The notes under the pieces: model-generated | The model's input: the letters and a program-made list of their open reading frames with translations, nothing else | What the model was told of the DNA's origin: nothing | Database searches by the model: none | Shown here: piece by piece, positions 16,811 to 26,021 of the stretch | Layout: every line of letters starts with the position of its first letter | How positions within the stretch are numbered: the stretch's first letter is position 1 | Translations under genes and position numbers: made by a program | NCBI GenBank assembly: GCA_963575745.1 | Contig: CAUYUJ010019892.1 | Location: 75,001-139,000 of the forward strand | Length of the DNA stretch: 64,000 nt | Direction: 5' to 3' | From: Prorocentrum cordatum | Taxonomy: Eukaryota; Sar; Dinophyceae; Prorocentrales; Prorocentraceae

Positions 16811-19547
16811 GGCTGAACACAGCACAGCCGTCCTCAACATGATGCCGCCCGGCACGCCAACGAGTCAGCAGGAAAACCTGCCTGGCACACCAAGCCACCA
16901 CAGGGCGGGTGTACCTGACGACTATCGCTCAAGAGTGGCGGCCGCGGTGCAGCAGGTGCAGAGCCATAATCTGCCTCACCCAAGTGGTCAGAGGTGGAGG
17001 CCAGCCTGGTCCTGGGAGCCTGAGGGTCCCAACCCACGGGATCCTGCTCGGCAACGAGCCTTTATCCCGGCGTTCAATGCCCATCCGAGCATGTCTCAGG
17101 GCCAGAGGCCACCACCAGCGCAGATGAACCCGCCATTATACCCTGATGGGTCAAGGGTTCCGAACAAATTTGTTCGTGAATTGGCGGATCAGATGCATAA
17201 CCTCACTAATGTGCGCTGCAGTGACCATTCCATGTACCCGCACATGGCCTTCATGCCGTCACCAACATCACCAGAGGTGGTTGTCCAGCCCACTGCCCAT
17301 TCAATATCGTCTGGCAGTAGGGGCGTGCCTGACTACATCAGGCAGACGCACCACACTCAGCAGGCATGCTTCAGGAGAAGGCAGGCGGTGCAAAGCGTAC
17401 GGGATCAGTCACGTGCAGCTGCACTTGATGTGGTGAGGAACAGGGGCTCACCTTTGCGAGGAAACTCGCCCGCCGTGACTCCTACCACTTCCATGCCAAA
17501 TGTCGAAGTGCAGGAAGTGCTGAATCCAACGGGGACACCCCCATCAGCCTTCATGCCCTCCGAGACGGTACTGGAGAGGCAGCGGCGGGTATATCCCAGG
17601 GCAGCAGACGTAGAGGTCTTTACTGGGATGGAAGATACCTGTGCGGTATGCCTCGAAGAATTTCAGCCCAGGGATAGTGTTTACCGCCTGAGGTGCAATC
17701 ACCTATTCCACGAGGGATGCTGGAATTCTAATGTGGTGGGCCACGTTGCAAATCAGCGTGAGGGAGATCCCCAGCAGCCACCATGTGCTATCTGTCGAGC
17801 ACCTGGCATTATAGCATCATCCTTCCCATGGACCGGCTCCTTTAGTCAGACTCCTGAGCAGTCAGCGAGAGAGCTGCGGGAGCTGAGGAGCATGGTGGAG
17901 GAGATGACGTCCAGGATGCTAGCTACGCAGACAGTTCCGTCACAACAGCAGGGATACCTGCCTGAAGAGGTAAGGCCGCCTATGGAAACGGGATATTTTG
18001 ATCAGCTTATCCCGATGACGGCGCCTCAGCAGGGAAACCTGCATGATATTCCTCAGATGTCTCCCCAGAGTGGAGGTGAGGCTGAGATGTCACTGGGCCC
18101 TGATCAGCTGCGTGAATTGCGTGTACGACATTTCCAGAATCAGATGGATAATACGCACACGACATTTATGCTGGATGCCAACAATCCTGAAACTGATAGT
18201 CCGTCGCTAGACTTATCAGAATCCTCAGTGGCGCCAGCAGCAACAGCAGCCAGGGCCGTCAATATCTCAGCGACGAATGAGGAGTTCGAGGAGTGGCTGC
18301 GGTACCAGGATCACATCACGAACGAGGGGCTGCAAGACATCGCCCTTCACTCGTACCTAACGTTGATAAGGCGCACGACCCGCGAGCAGCACATGAACAT
18401 ACGTGATGAGTATGCCAACTGGCGGGAGGAGCGTGGCGATCACGCCCAGCACGTGTCGCACTTCCAGTACATTGACCTGGCACGCATGGCCGAGAGCGAG
18501 TCGCATGCCAGTGTCATGCGGGGTAACCCGCCAGGGAGTACGACTGTGCCGCGGGGAAACCCGCCTACCGACACAGCCGACACTTCAGAAACTGTGCACA
18601 TCAAGCAGCCGAGTAAGACGTTCTTGGATGATGGTGGAAATTCCATACTCATCGACGTCGGTTCGAAGATCAACATCATGGGCGAGAACACGAGCCGTAA
18701 GTTCGTCCAGGCTGCCGAGGCACATGGCCGCACTTGTACGTTCGAGCCCCGCTCTCGTTTGAATATCAACGGAGTGGGAGAAGGGTCGGCCCCAGCGGAT
18801 ACCGTAGGCACATTCAGTATTGCCTGCGAGTACCAGGGGTCGGCCCAACTCGATTCATACAAGACGAACATTGTGTCAGGCTGTGGCAAGGACCTGCCAG
18901 CCATCCTAGGTCTCGATAGTATGCAGGACAAACGCACGATCATCGTGCTTGAACGAGGCCAGGAAAAGCTGATATTCCCTGGTAAGGGGCAGGTCAAAAT
19001 GGAGCTCCCAGAAGGCCCCAAAATCATGCCGACGACAAAGTTGCCGTCAGGGCATCTGTCGATCAGGTGTGATTGTTTTGGAGCTGCGGGGCAACCCGCC
19101 TCGAGCTCAAGCAGCACGTCCTTCCAGACAGTGCTGACAGGCGAGCCGACCCCAGCGCAGGAGCGCAATCAATTGCAGGGAAACCTGCCCCAGGGGTTGA
19201 TGGAGACGCTCGCCAAGGCCACCATGCGAGGCGACAACATCGACGATCTCGAGACGTTCGATTGTTTTGTTGCCAGGACACTGGCCCTGCATGGTGGTAG
19301 TGTACCCATGGACGCTGTACAGTCCCGCCGTAAAATAGTGATGGGATACACTAATCGTGAATTGCATACGGTCAGCGACGCTAGGTCCAAAGGCGTGCTG
19401 AAACAGCTGATGGATAATCCATCGATGCTGACAGCATTTGCGGAGCAATCCGCCTCTGAGGCCACGGCGCGCTGCAGTGCTGAGCTCCAGCATCTGAGGG
19501 AAGCCCAGATGCTGGCAGATATTGTAGGCACATCTTCTTCATCTTGA
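16788..19547 (+). CDS. RING-H2 and retropepsin-like polyprotein segment (copia element)
   Basis: The 919-residue frame opens with ATG 16,788, overlapping the stop of the previous frame by 23 nt. A RING-H2 finger lies at about residues 284-343: CAVCLEEFQPRDSVYRL, then CNHLFHEGCW and a distal CAIC, giving the C3-H2-C3 ligands of E3 ubiquitin ligases. A coiled helical stretch follows (ARELRELRSMVEEMTSRML). Near residue 610, LDDGGNSILIDVGSKINIMG resembles the aspartic protease active site loop of retroelements, with DVG in place of DTG/DSG; the following strands (VSGCGKDLPAILGLDSM) fit a retropepsin fold. The position before integrase matches copia order. Ten mini-hairpins lie within it, including three in an alternative codon phase. 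The protease call is moderate because of the altered triad and lack of a search. Confidence 0.72.
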   Translation: MERIAAARAEHSTAVLNMMPPGTPTSQQENLPGTPSHHRAGVPDDYRSRVAAAVQQVQSHNLPHPSGQRWRPAWSWEPEGPNPRDPARQRAFIPAFNAHPSMSQGQRPPPAQMNPPLYPDGSRVPNKFVRELADQMHNLTNVRCSDHSMYPHMAFMPSPTSPEVVVQPTAHSISSGSRGVPDYIRQTHHTQQACFRRRQAVQSVRDQSRAAALDVVRNRGSPLRGNSPAVTPTTSMPNVEVQEVLNPTGTPPSAFMPSETVLERQRRVYPRAADVEVFTGMEDTCAVCLEEFQPRDSVYRLRCNHLFHEGCWNSNVVGHVANQREGDPQQPPCAICRAPGIIASSFPWTGSFSQTPEQSARELRELRSMVEEMTSRMLATQTVPSQQQGYLPEEVRPPMETGYFDQLIPMTAPQQGNLHDIPQMSPQSGGEAEMSLGPDQLRELRVRHFQNQMDNTHTTFMLDANNPETDSPSLDLSESSVAPAATAARAVNISATNEEFEEWLRYQDHITNEGLQDIALHSYLTLIRRTTREQHMNIRDEYANWREERGDHAQHVSHFQYIDLARMAESESHASVMRGNPPGSTTVPRGNPPTDTADTSETVHIKQPSKTFLDDGGNSILIDVGSKINIMGENTSRKFVQAAEAHGRTCTFEPRSRLNINGVGEGSAPADTVGTFSIACEYQGSAQLDSYKTNIVSGCGKDLPAILGLDSMQDKRTIIVLERGQEKLIFPGKGQVKMELPEGPKIMPTTKLPSGHLSIRCDCFGAAGQPASSSSSTSFQTVLTGEPTPAQERNQLQGNLPQGLMETLAKATMRGDNIDDLETFDCFVARTLALHGGSVPMDAVQSRRKIVMGYTNRELHTVSDARSKGVLKQLMDNPSMLTAFAEQSASEATARCSAELQHLREAQMLADIVGTSSSS

Positions 19548-19586
19548 AGATGGCAGGGCGACGTCGCCCCCTCGTCGTCTTGCCTG

Positions 19587-19943
19587 TTGGCTGAAAAGCC
19601 GGGGGGTAACAAGGACAGCGGGGTAACCTGCCTTAGTAAGAGGGCTTTTGTCATTGAAGATACGAGGGAGGCATGTGCCGACCTCCGCACACGAGGTTAT
19701 ATTTGTGATCGTATTTCCCACAACGAACTTATGACAAGCGTGGGCACAAACTACCTAGGTGCGGTGATCAGTGGAGATTACACTCTCATATGGATCAGTA
19801 CTCCGGGTGACTGGTACGTAAGAACTCCAGGAAAGAGAGTGGCCCCACATTGGTCACGCATCCAGAACCTATTGATAAAAGCCAAGAAACTCCGCATGAA
19901 GATCATAATATTTGGTCCCCCAGGATATGTTTGGAAGTTATAA
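19587..19943 (+). CDS. Small ORF between protease and integrase frames, unknown
   Basis: A 118-residue frame encodes ordered-looking sequence: GYICDRISHNELMTSVG, DYTLIWISTPGDWY, HWSRIQNLLIKAKKLRMK and a terminal IIIFGPPGYVW. The alternation of strand and helix and the final GPPG suggest part of a nucleotide- or SAM-binding fold, perhaps the N-terminal part of the methyltransferase-like region that follows in another frame. I cannot name the family. A mini-hairpin (19,618-19,631) and a 4-bp GAAA hairpin (19,589-19,600) lie at its start. It overlaps the next frame by 94 nt. It may be joined to its neighbours by frameshifts, or be a decayed section of one continuous polyprotein. Confidence 0.45.
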   Translation: MAEKPGGNKDSGVTCLSKRAFVIEDTREACADLRTRGYICDRISHNELMTSVGTNYLGAVISGDYTLIWISTPGDWYVRTPGKRVAPHWSRIQNLLIKAKKLRMKIIIFGPPGYVWKL

Positions 19944-22900
19944 AGTTGTCAGTAATACGGATGCGTTTGTGTCATTTCTGTATTCGGTTCAATATGCAAG
20001 ACAGTACACCAAGCGGTACTTATATGCAGGTAGCATCATCAATACCGATTAGCTCGAAGCTGTGGGCATGTACCTGCAAGCAGGCAATGCCACAACATGT
20101 GTTGGATTGGTACGGCCATACAGTACGGCATGCTGAATGGCGAGCTCAGACACGTACTACACTCATCCGTCACTTGAACGACAACATCCTGGGGAGCACC
20201 ACCACGCACGGAAACGTGCCCGTATACTTAAATACGTATACACGTACAGACCATAACATCCGTCACTACGTGACGACTAACAAAGGAGGACCAAAATGGT
20301 CTGAAGTCATCCGACGTGTAACAATCAACCTGGATACCAATGCGGTTATTCAGGATATCTCAGTTACCGATCAACCAACAGGATATGATTGGCATGCACC
20401 ATTACCTGCAGGGGTTGCCAACATCAGTACTCGGTTGTATTGGCAACCCGAGGAACCGGTCTTGCTCGGAAACGAGCCGACTCAATCACCACAGAAACAT
20501 CGACGCGTCATCATAGATGACTGTTCTTTCCCCCTCCCGACTCTGGCGATTGATGCATGTACCCATTCAACCGCGACAATGAGTACACAGACCGACGAAC
20601 AAGACGAGCAAGCTTTACCTACTGAATCGCGTATAAAACAGAAGGAGAGGCTCAAAGCCGAAAAGGAAGCAGGCATCAAGCCTCGCCGCATTAAAAAGCA
20701 CGTTGAAGACGGAAACGACGATTGCGGCGACGACTTGTCAGGACTCGGACAGGATCTTATGGCAACCTGGAGTACTGACGTCCCTGTTGAGCTGATAAGC
20801 TCCGACGAGGACGATGACCTGTTCCTTACCCTCCCCACATCTATGCCCGACACACACGCTAACATATACAGCATAGTTGCTACACTATGCTATGGCCATA
20901 ACAACTGCGTGGATATGTTGGAGCTTTGTGGCGGTGAGGGTGGCATCTCAGAGCTTGCCTTCTCAAGGGGACTTTCCTCAGGCGGCAACTTTGACAAGAC
21001 TACATATGTCGACCTGGGAGACCCCTCGGTGCAGCAGGTTCTAGACCATTACTTTGCTATATGCTACGTACGAGTTGCCATGCTGCAACCCAGCTGTCGC
21101 ACCACAGGACCACCATCCTACTACAACTACAAAGTCAACTACAACACTTGGGAACAGCACCATAAAGAAGACTTACCACACATAACTTATTGTGGTAAAA
21201 TTGCTGTAACCCAAGATGACTCTCAGAGGTGGTTTATACGCGAACAACCTACAGGAACATGGGTAGATGATATTTCTCCATGGAAGAAGCTTGCCAACCG
21301 ACCACACATTACAACCGTACACATTGACCAATGCGCTACGGGACTTAAAGACACGACTGGTGACTATATTAAGAAGCCGACACATATCACCAGCAACGAC
21401 GAGAGAATTCATAAACCCTTTGAGCGACTCAAGTGTAACGGTCAGCATGCGCACGCACAGCCGTGCAATATCGAGCTTTCACTGGCACAAAAATACACCC
21501 GACGACTACAGTCTGCCTTCGTGGAAGCTGTATATCTGGCGAAAGCCATTGACACCACGCGCGGAAACGCGCCTATAAGTACCACACATGCTTATCCCAC
21601 AGACCTTCCCGATCAAGCTGAACCAGGCGAAGGTATGAGACGCATCGGTGATCGTATCATCCCAAAGGTGGCTACTTGCCCGGCATGCATCGACAATGTC
21701 CGAAAGGACAGTCCGAGCCATAACAGAGACCCTACGCAGTGTAAATATCATGATTCCATCTCTGTATATTGGCCATGTCCAGCATGTCAGAGGGATCTTA
21801 CGAGAAGCAAGGGTGTTAAGAACCACCTCGATACCGAACCTGGTAAATGTCGTTTTGCTGAACCATTTAAATTACCAGACGACCACGACCCCGAAGGCAA
21901 AACCGTGCCAGCTTGGTGGAAACCCTTACCTAAACCTGGTGAGGGCCAAGCTTCAGCTTCAGGTGGCCGTCAAGGCGCACACGCCAGGCCACCACGACCA
22001 CGATCCTTCGGCAACGTCGATCCGACATCTGGTGCCAGCAGCTACGACATGCTACGAGACGCCCCCGAGCGTGGAAACACGCCTTCTGCGTCTTCTAGCG
22101 AAGTGCCACAGGTAGCGGCCCGCCGCGGCCGTCTACAAGGCGTACCACCACCTCCAGACGCAGTTAACACAGGGGACCAACTACGGAGAGCTACAAGGAA
22201 CCCTCTTGCCTCCACCGGCTCTGGGGCTCCACGACTACCCGACTGGACGAGATTCGACATCCAACACAGTCTACAGAGTCTCCGTAGTCGCGAACTTCAT
22301 GTCGTGAAAAAGGAACTCCGAAAACTGCATCTGCGATGGCATCATGCGAAGGAGCCAAAGATGAGGCTAATCCTCGAAAAGGTGGGGCTTGATAACGTTC
22401 GACTGAACATGATCAAGGAAGTCTGCGATACCTGTCGGGAATGTAGAGCATGGGAACGTCCAGGAAACTCAACACTACCATCGGTGAGCCTTCCTGGTAA
22501 CTGGCTCGATGAAGGGGAAATGGACCTCATGTTTTACAAGAAACGGACCATATTTCATATTATGGATCGTTGTATTCGCCTGGCAGCAGGCCTAGAAATT
22601 TCCGACAGAGAACGTGACACTATCATCGACGCCTACCACTATTGCTGGATTGCCTATCACGGACCCTTCAAAGTTTTATACTCAGACGGAGAAGGCGCCC
22701 TGAATAACGATGCCGCTAAAACCATGATGGCCAATAAGGGCATGGAACTTCGTATCCGAGCACCTGGCCAACACGCGACTTCAATTGAGTCACGAAACGG
22801 CATTCTCAGAGGCGTCCTCCACATGATCGAGGAAGAATTAAATAGACACAACATCCCTGTTGTATTCACTAGAGTATTGGCGGAAGGCATCTTCGTTACT

Positions 22901-23269
22901 AATGCGTTTACGTTTTATAACGGAGTATCGCCATATCAGGCACGCACAGGACGTCAGCCCTCCTTCCTTCCTGATCTCGATACCCTTGACTTTCCCAAGG
23001 GACCCGAGACTTCAGGACACGAACGAGAACGTCGCGTAAGGGAAGTCAGCCTAGAAGCTATAAGTCAGGCTACTGCTGTGGCCAAGACAAATCGGGCTCT
23101 TAGGGCTAAGACGACTCCTGATGGTGCTCGCCTCTACTCATCAGGGGATTTGGTCGACTACCACCGACCTAGTGCCACCAAGGACGACCATGGAGGCTGG
23201 AATGGCCCATTCCCGGTGATCCGAAATGCGCCTGAAAGAGGACATTGTTGTCGAGGCAGGATCTCGTGA
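19850..23269 (+). CDS. pol: Methyltransferase-like domain plus integrase (copia element)
   Basis: 1139 residues. Near residue 355 MLELCGGEGGISELAFSRG resembles motif I of cytosine-C5 methyltransferases. VDLGDPSVQQVL follows, then PSCRTTGPPS at the motif IV (PC) position and FIREQPTGTW at the position of the conserved E-N-x loop; the domain spans about 20,910-21,520. Methyltransferases carried by retrotransposons have been reported in dinoflagellates, so the family assignment is credible, though PSC for PPC makes activity uncertain. Two Cys/His zinc-binding clusters follow (CPAC...C..H and CPACQRDL, about 21,670-21,860). Integrase comes next: an HHCC-like module (LHLRWHH...CDTCREC), then the D-D-E core in EMDLMFY, YSDGEGAL and SIESRNG, and a GPF-type C-terminus (WNGPFPVI). 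The frame ends a few codons later and the RT frame takes over, overlapping by 44 nt. Confidence 0.82.
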   Translation: MVTHPEPIDKSQETPHEDHNIWSPRICLEVIKLSVIRMRLCHFCIRFNMQDSTPSGTYMQVASSIPISSKLWACTCKQAMPQHVLDWYGHTVRHAEWRAQTRTTLIRHLNDNILGSTTTHGNVPVYLNTYTRTDHNIRHYVTTNKGGPKWSEVIRRVTINLDTNAVIQDISVTDQPTGYDWHAPLPAGVANISTRLYWQPEEPVLLGNEPTQSPQKHRRVIIDDCSFPLPTLAIDACTHSTATMSTQTDEQDEQALPTESRIKQKERLKAEKEAGIKPRRIKKHVEDGNDDCGDDLSGLGQDLMATWSTDVPVELISSDEDDDLFLTLPTSMPDTHANIYSIVATLCYGHNNCVDMLELCGGEGGISELAFSRGLSSGGNFDKTTYVDLGDPSVQQVLDHYFAICYVRVAMLQPSCRTTGPPSYYNYKVNYNTWEQHHKEDLPHITYCGKIAVTQDDSQRWFIREQPTGTWVDDISPWKKLANRPHITTVHIDQCATGLKDTTGDYIKKPTHITSNDERIHKPFERLKCNGQHAHAQPCNIELSLAQKYTRRLQSAFVEAVYLAKAIDTTRGNAPISTTHAYPTDLPDQAEPGEGMRRIGDRIIPKVATCPACIDNVRKDSPSHNRDPTQCKYHDSISVYWPCPACQRDLTRSKGVKNHLDTEPGKCRFAEPFKLPDDHDPEGKTVPAWWKPLPKPGEGQASASGGRQGAHARPPRPRSFGNVDPTSGASSYDMLRDAPERGNTPSASSSEVPQVAARRGRLQGVPPPPDAVNTGDQLRRATRNPLASTGSGAPRLPDWTRFDIQHSLQSLRSRELHVVKKELRKLHLRWHHAKEPKMRLILEKVGLDNVRLNMIKEVCDTCRECRAWERPGNSTLPSVSLPGNWLDEGEMDLMFYKKRTIFHIMDRCIRLAAGLEISDRERDTIIDAYHYCWIAYHGPFKVLYSDGEGALNNDAAKTMMANKGMELRIRAPGQHATSIESRNGILRGVLHMIEEELNRHNIPVVFTRVLAEGIFVTNAFTFYNGVSPYQARTGRQPSFLPDLDTLDFPKGPETSGHERERRVREVSLEAISQATAVAKTNRALRAKTTPDGARLYSSGDLVDYHRPSATKDDHGGWNGPFPVIRNAPERGHCCRGRIS

Positions 23270-26021
23270 GGTAATTGTGATGTATCCTGATGCTCGTCAC
23301 ACGCTATACATCGAATGTCTCCTCACACGGGAACTTGGCATGGATAATATGGCCATGCAAACCGTCCTTGCTTACGTGGCACACCTCAGCGCAGGGAAAC
23401 CTGCCAAAGTTTTCGGGTACATCCCCGATTACAAGGGAAACCTTAATCTGTCAGACGACAGCAAGTTTCACCCGCGCGTACACTTAGCACTACAGTATCT
23501 CGTACGAAATTACTTCCGAGTAGAACATGTAGTAGCAGTTCGATTGGCTAAGAGTGTGTCAAGCCTACCTGCAGTAAAGTACGCCACCGGGTCTACGCTG
23601 ATCCACTATGACAACGACATCAGCCCGGCGTTCCACTATTACGAATGTGTGGGCACTGGCTTACACATTTCTCAGATCACTGGTAGCACTCACTCCAGAC
23701 TTATTCAATGCTTGACTTCACGTGTCCCTTCCTTAGGATTCCACGACGATTTGGCTAAATATCAGCATCCAAGCAACACGTCTGGAGAACACGAGTCGCC
23801 TGGAAACAGGCCTTCTCCAGACACACCAGATGCTTCATCGCCGAGCGAAGGCCGTCTGTCGACAATCTATGAGGAAAATGAGGAACACAATATTGAAGCT
23901 ATGATGCTGGAAGAGTGGTACGACGAGCTACGTATGGACCTTCATCCTACGACGATTACCGATGATTATCTTTATTGCGTCCCAACAACTATGCTGCCCG
24001 ACCAATGTGTTTTGGTTTCAGCATTTGTGGACGAAGATGATATTACATCATCAGATATGCTCGGAGACGAGCCGAAATCATGTGAGTCCTGTCTAGTATC
24101 GCTTTGTTCAAACACAACTGACGAGAGCTACTTTCTAGACAGTGATGAATACGGTCCTTACGTTGAACTATGCTTTACATCAGAAATGTCAAAAATAGTG
24201 TTGGATCAGACTCAACTTGCACAGCTCGATACCGATATGGTCGCAACGATGAGAGTATATGTATCCTCTGCTGCTAAACGTGCTGTGGTTGTCAAAGAAG
24301 ATGATCTACTGACCAAAGCCGACATAGCAGCACATCCAAAGGAGGTTAGTGAAGCCTTATATACTGAGCTCAAAATCTGGATTGATAACCGATGCTTTGA
24401 GATGTACGATTTATCCAAAGCTTCCAACATCATGACATCCAGATACGTATACAAGTGGAAGTTCGTAAAGATGGGCACCGAGAACGTCAAAACCATTCGT
24501 CTCAGACTGGTCCTTCGTGGATTTATGGATACTGAGGCTTTTGATGTGGAAACATTCTCGGGAACCGCCCGAAGGCAGTCTCAACGACTCCTGGCAAGTG
24601 AAGCGGCATGTCATCCAGAGTGGATCTTAGCATCCATGGATATCGACAAGGCGTTCCTAAAAGGTTTGACCTATGAGGAACTTGCCCATGCCACCGGCGA
24701 GGAAACTCGCATGGTTTGCTTTACTCTTCCACCAGGAAGCGCTCAGGTACTTCGTACCTTACCCGGCTTCTCATCCTACGACGAAAGTCGACGCTGTCTT
24801 AGATGCCTCAAACCAGGAACGGGTACTAAGGACGCTCCAAGAGCGTTCTCTCTCAAACTTCGTACGACCACACGAGCTATAGGACTTACACCGACCAGCT
24901 ACGATCCTGAATTTGAATTCAGCCAAGACCTTCTGACGGCAAAACATGTCGATGATATTAACATGACAGGTCTAGAGAAAAATATAGACGACTATGTACA
25001 ACGTGTCGAAAAGGTATTTGGCAAATGCAAGCTCAACAAGCACACATATACGAACTGCGCCGTTCGCTACACTAAGAATGATCAGGGAGATGTGATCATG
25101 GACCAGGACGAGTATATTAAACAACTACGTCCTATCACACACCTAGAACTTACAGGAGCGGCGGCCGACGCCAAAGCCACGAAACTCATTACCGACATGT
25201 TCGTCAGCCTGCGAGGAGCCCTCGCCTATGCCCTTCTTACCCAAATCTGGCTTATGGTATATGTGGTCTCTCTTCAGAAAATTCAAGAGCCCACCAATTT
25301 GCAAGTCAGACGTTTGAATGCTGTGACGCGAAAGCTGATCAGCAGTCCGAAACGCATCACCTTCCCTCGGATGAAGCCGACGAATGAAGTTGACATCCAT
25401 AGCGATTCGGGGTATCGGAAGCTTACCGGGGAGGAGGATGACGAGACCAAGGGCTACGGCATACGCGGGGCCAACGTACTACGGCGAGGAAACTCGCCCC
25501 AAGGCAAGTCCGTCGTTCACCTCTGTGACGGACTATGCAAATCACACCGATTACAGGTGAGGTCCAGTTATGCTGCGGAGGCACTTGCAGCCGCACATAA
25601 CCTTGATGAGTGTTACCCTACGCTCATTACTCTCCACGAGCTTAAGGCAGGGGCTTTGACTCCACGACAACTACGAGACATGCGTGAAGTTGGAGGCCTT
25701 GCTATCAAAGTCTCTCTTACCATAGACGCCGAGTCCGTCTACAAATCTTTATCAAGCAGGGATCTCAAAATACCTACAGAACGGACTCTGCTTGGACATA
25801 TCAGCTGGATACGTGAGCTCATGGATATAGGTATAGTACATAATGTGCAATGGTGTGATACTAGGGATATGACCGCAGATGGGCATACAAAGGGAAGCAT
25901 CGATCGGGAGCTGCTTCTGGAAGTGATGTCAGGCACTCAGTCATTTAAGTATGACGTGAAGCAATGTGTTCCCTTTCGGGGTCCCGAGGACAGAGACAAA
26001 CCCAAGTCTAATCAATTTTAG
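23226..26021 (+). CDS. pol: Reverse transcriptase-RNase H (copia element)
   Basis: 931 residues. The first 340 continue the linker after integrase. The copia-type RT starts near residue 375 (ELKIWIDNRCFEMYDL, YVYKWKFVK) with catalytic aspartates in SMDIDKAFLKG and AKHVDDINMTG (HVDD in place of the usual YVDD). RNase H follows with acidic residues in IHSDSGYRK, SSYAAEALAAAHN and TIDAESVYKSL, closing in the copia-typical CDTRDMTADGHTKG. All catalytic acids are present, so the enzyme looks functional apart from the unusual histidine. Five mini-hairpins fall here in all three codon phases (for example 23,391 and 24,697), including one inside the RT fingers-palm region. The stop is TAG at 26,019-26,021. 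Confidence 0.9.
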   Translation: MRLKEDIVVEAGSREVIVMYPDARHTLYIECLLTRELGMDNMAMQTVLAYVAHLSAGKPAKVFGYIPDYKGNLNLSDDSKFHPRVHLALQYLVRNYFRVEHVVAVRLAKSVSSLPAVKYATGSTLIHYDNDISPAFHYYECVGTGLHISQITGSTHSRLIQCLTSRVPSLGFHDDLAKYQHPSNTSGEHESPGNRPSPDTPDASSPSEGRLSTIYEENEEHNIEAMMLEEWYDELRMDLHPTTITDDYLYCVPTTMLPDQCVLVSAFVDEDDITSSDMLGDEPKSCESCLVSLCSNTTDESYFLDSDEYGPYVELCFTSEMSKIVLDQTQLAQLDTDMVATMRVYVSSAAKRAVVVKEDDLLTKADIAAHPKEVSEALYTELKIWIDNRCFEMYDLSKASNIMTSRYVYKWKFVKMGTENVKTIRLRLVLRGFMDTEAFDVETFSGTARRQSQRLLASEAACHPEWILASMDIDKAFLKGLTYEELAHATGEETRMVCFTLPPGSAQVLRTLPGFSSYDESRRCLRCLKPGTGTKDAPRAFSLKLRTTTRAIGLTPTSYDPEFEFSQDLLTAKHVDDINMTGLEKNIDDYVQRVEKVFGKCKLNKHTYTNCAVRYTKNDQGDVIMDQDEYIKQLRPITHLELTGAAADAKATKLITDMFVSLRGALAYALLTQIWLMVYVVSLQKIQEPTNLQVRRLNAVTRKLISSPKRITFPRMKPTNEVDIHSDSGYRKLTGEEDDETKGYGIRGANVLRRGNSPQGKSVVHLCDGLCKSHRLQVRSSYAAEALAAAHNLDECYPTLITLHELKAGALTPRQLRDMREVGGLAIKVSLTIDAESVYKSLSSRDLKIPTERTLLGHISWIRELMDIGIVHNVQWCDTRDMTADGHTKGSIDRELLLEVMSGTQSFKYDVKQCVPFRGPEDRDKPKSNQF

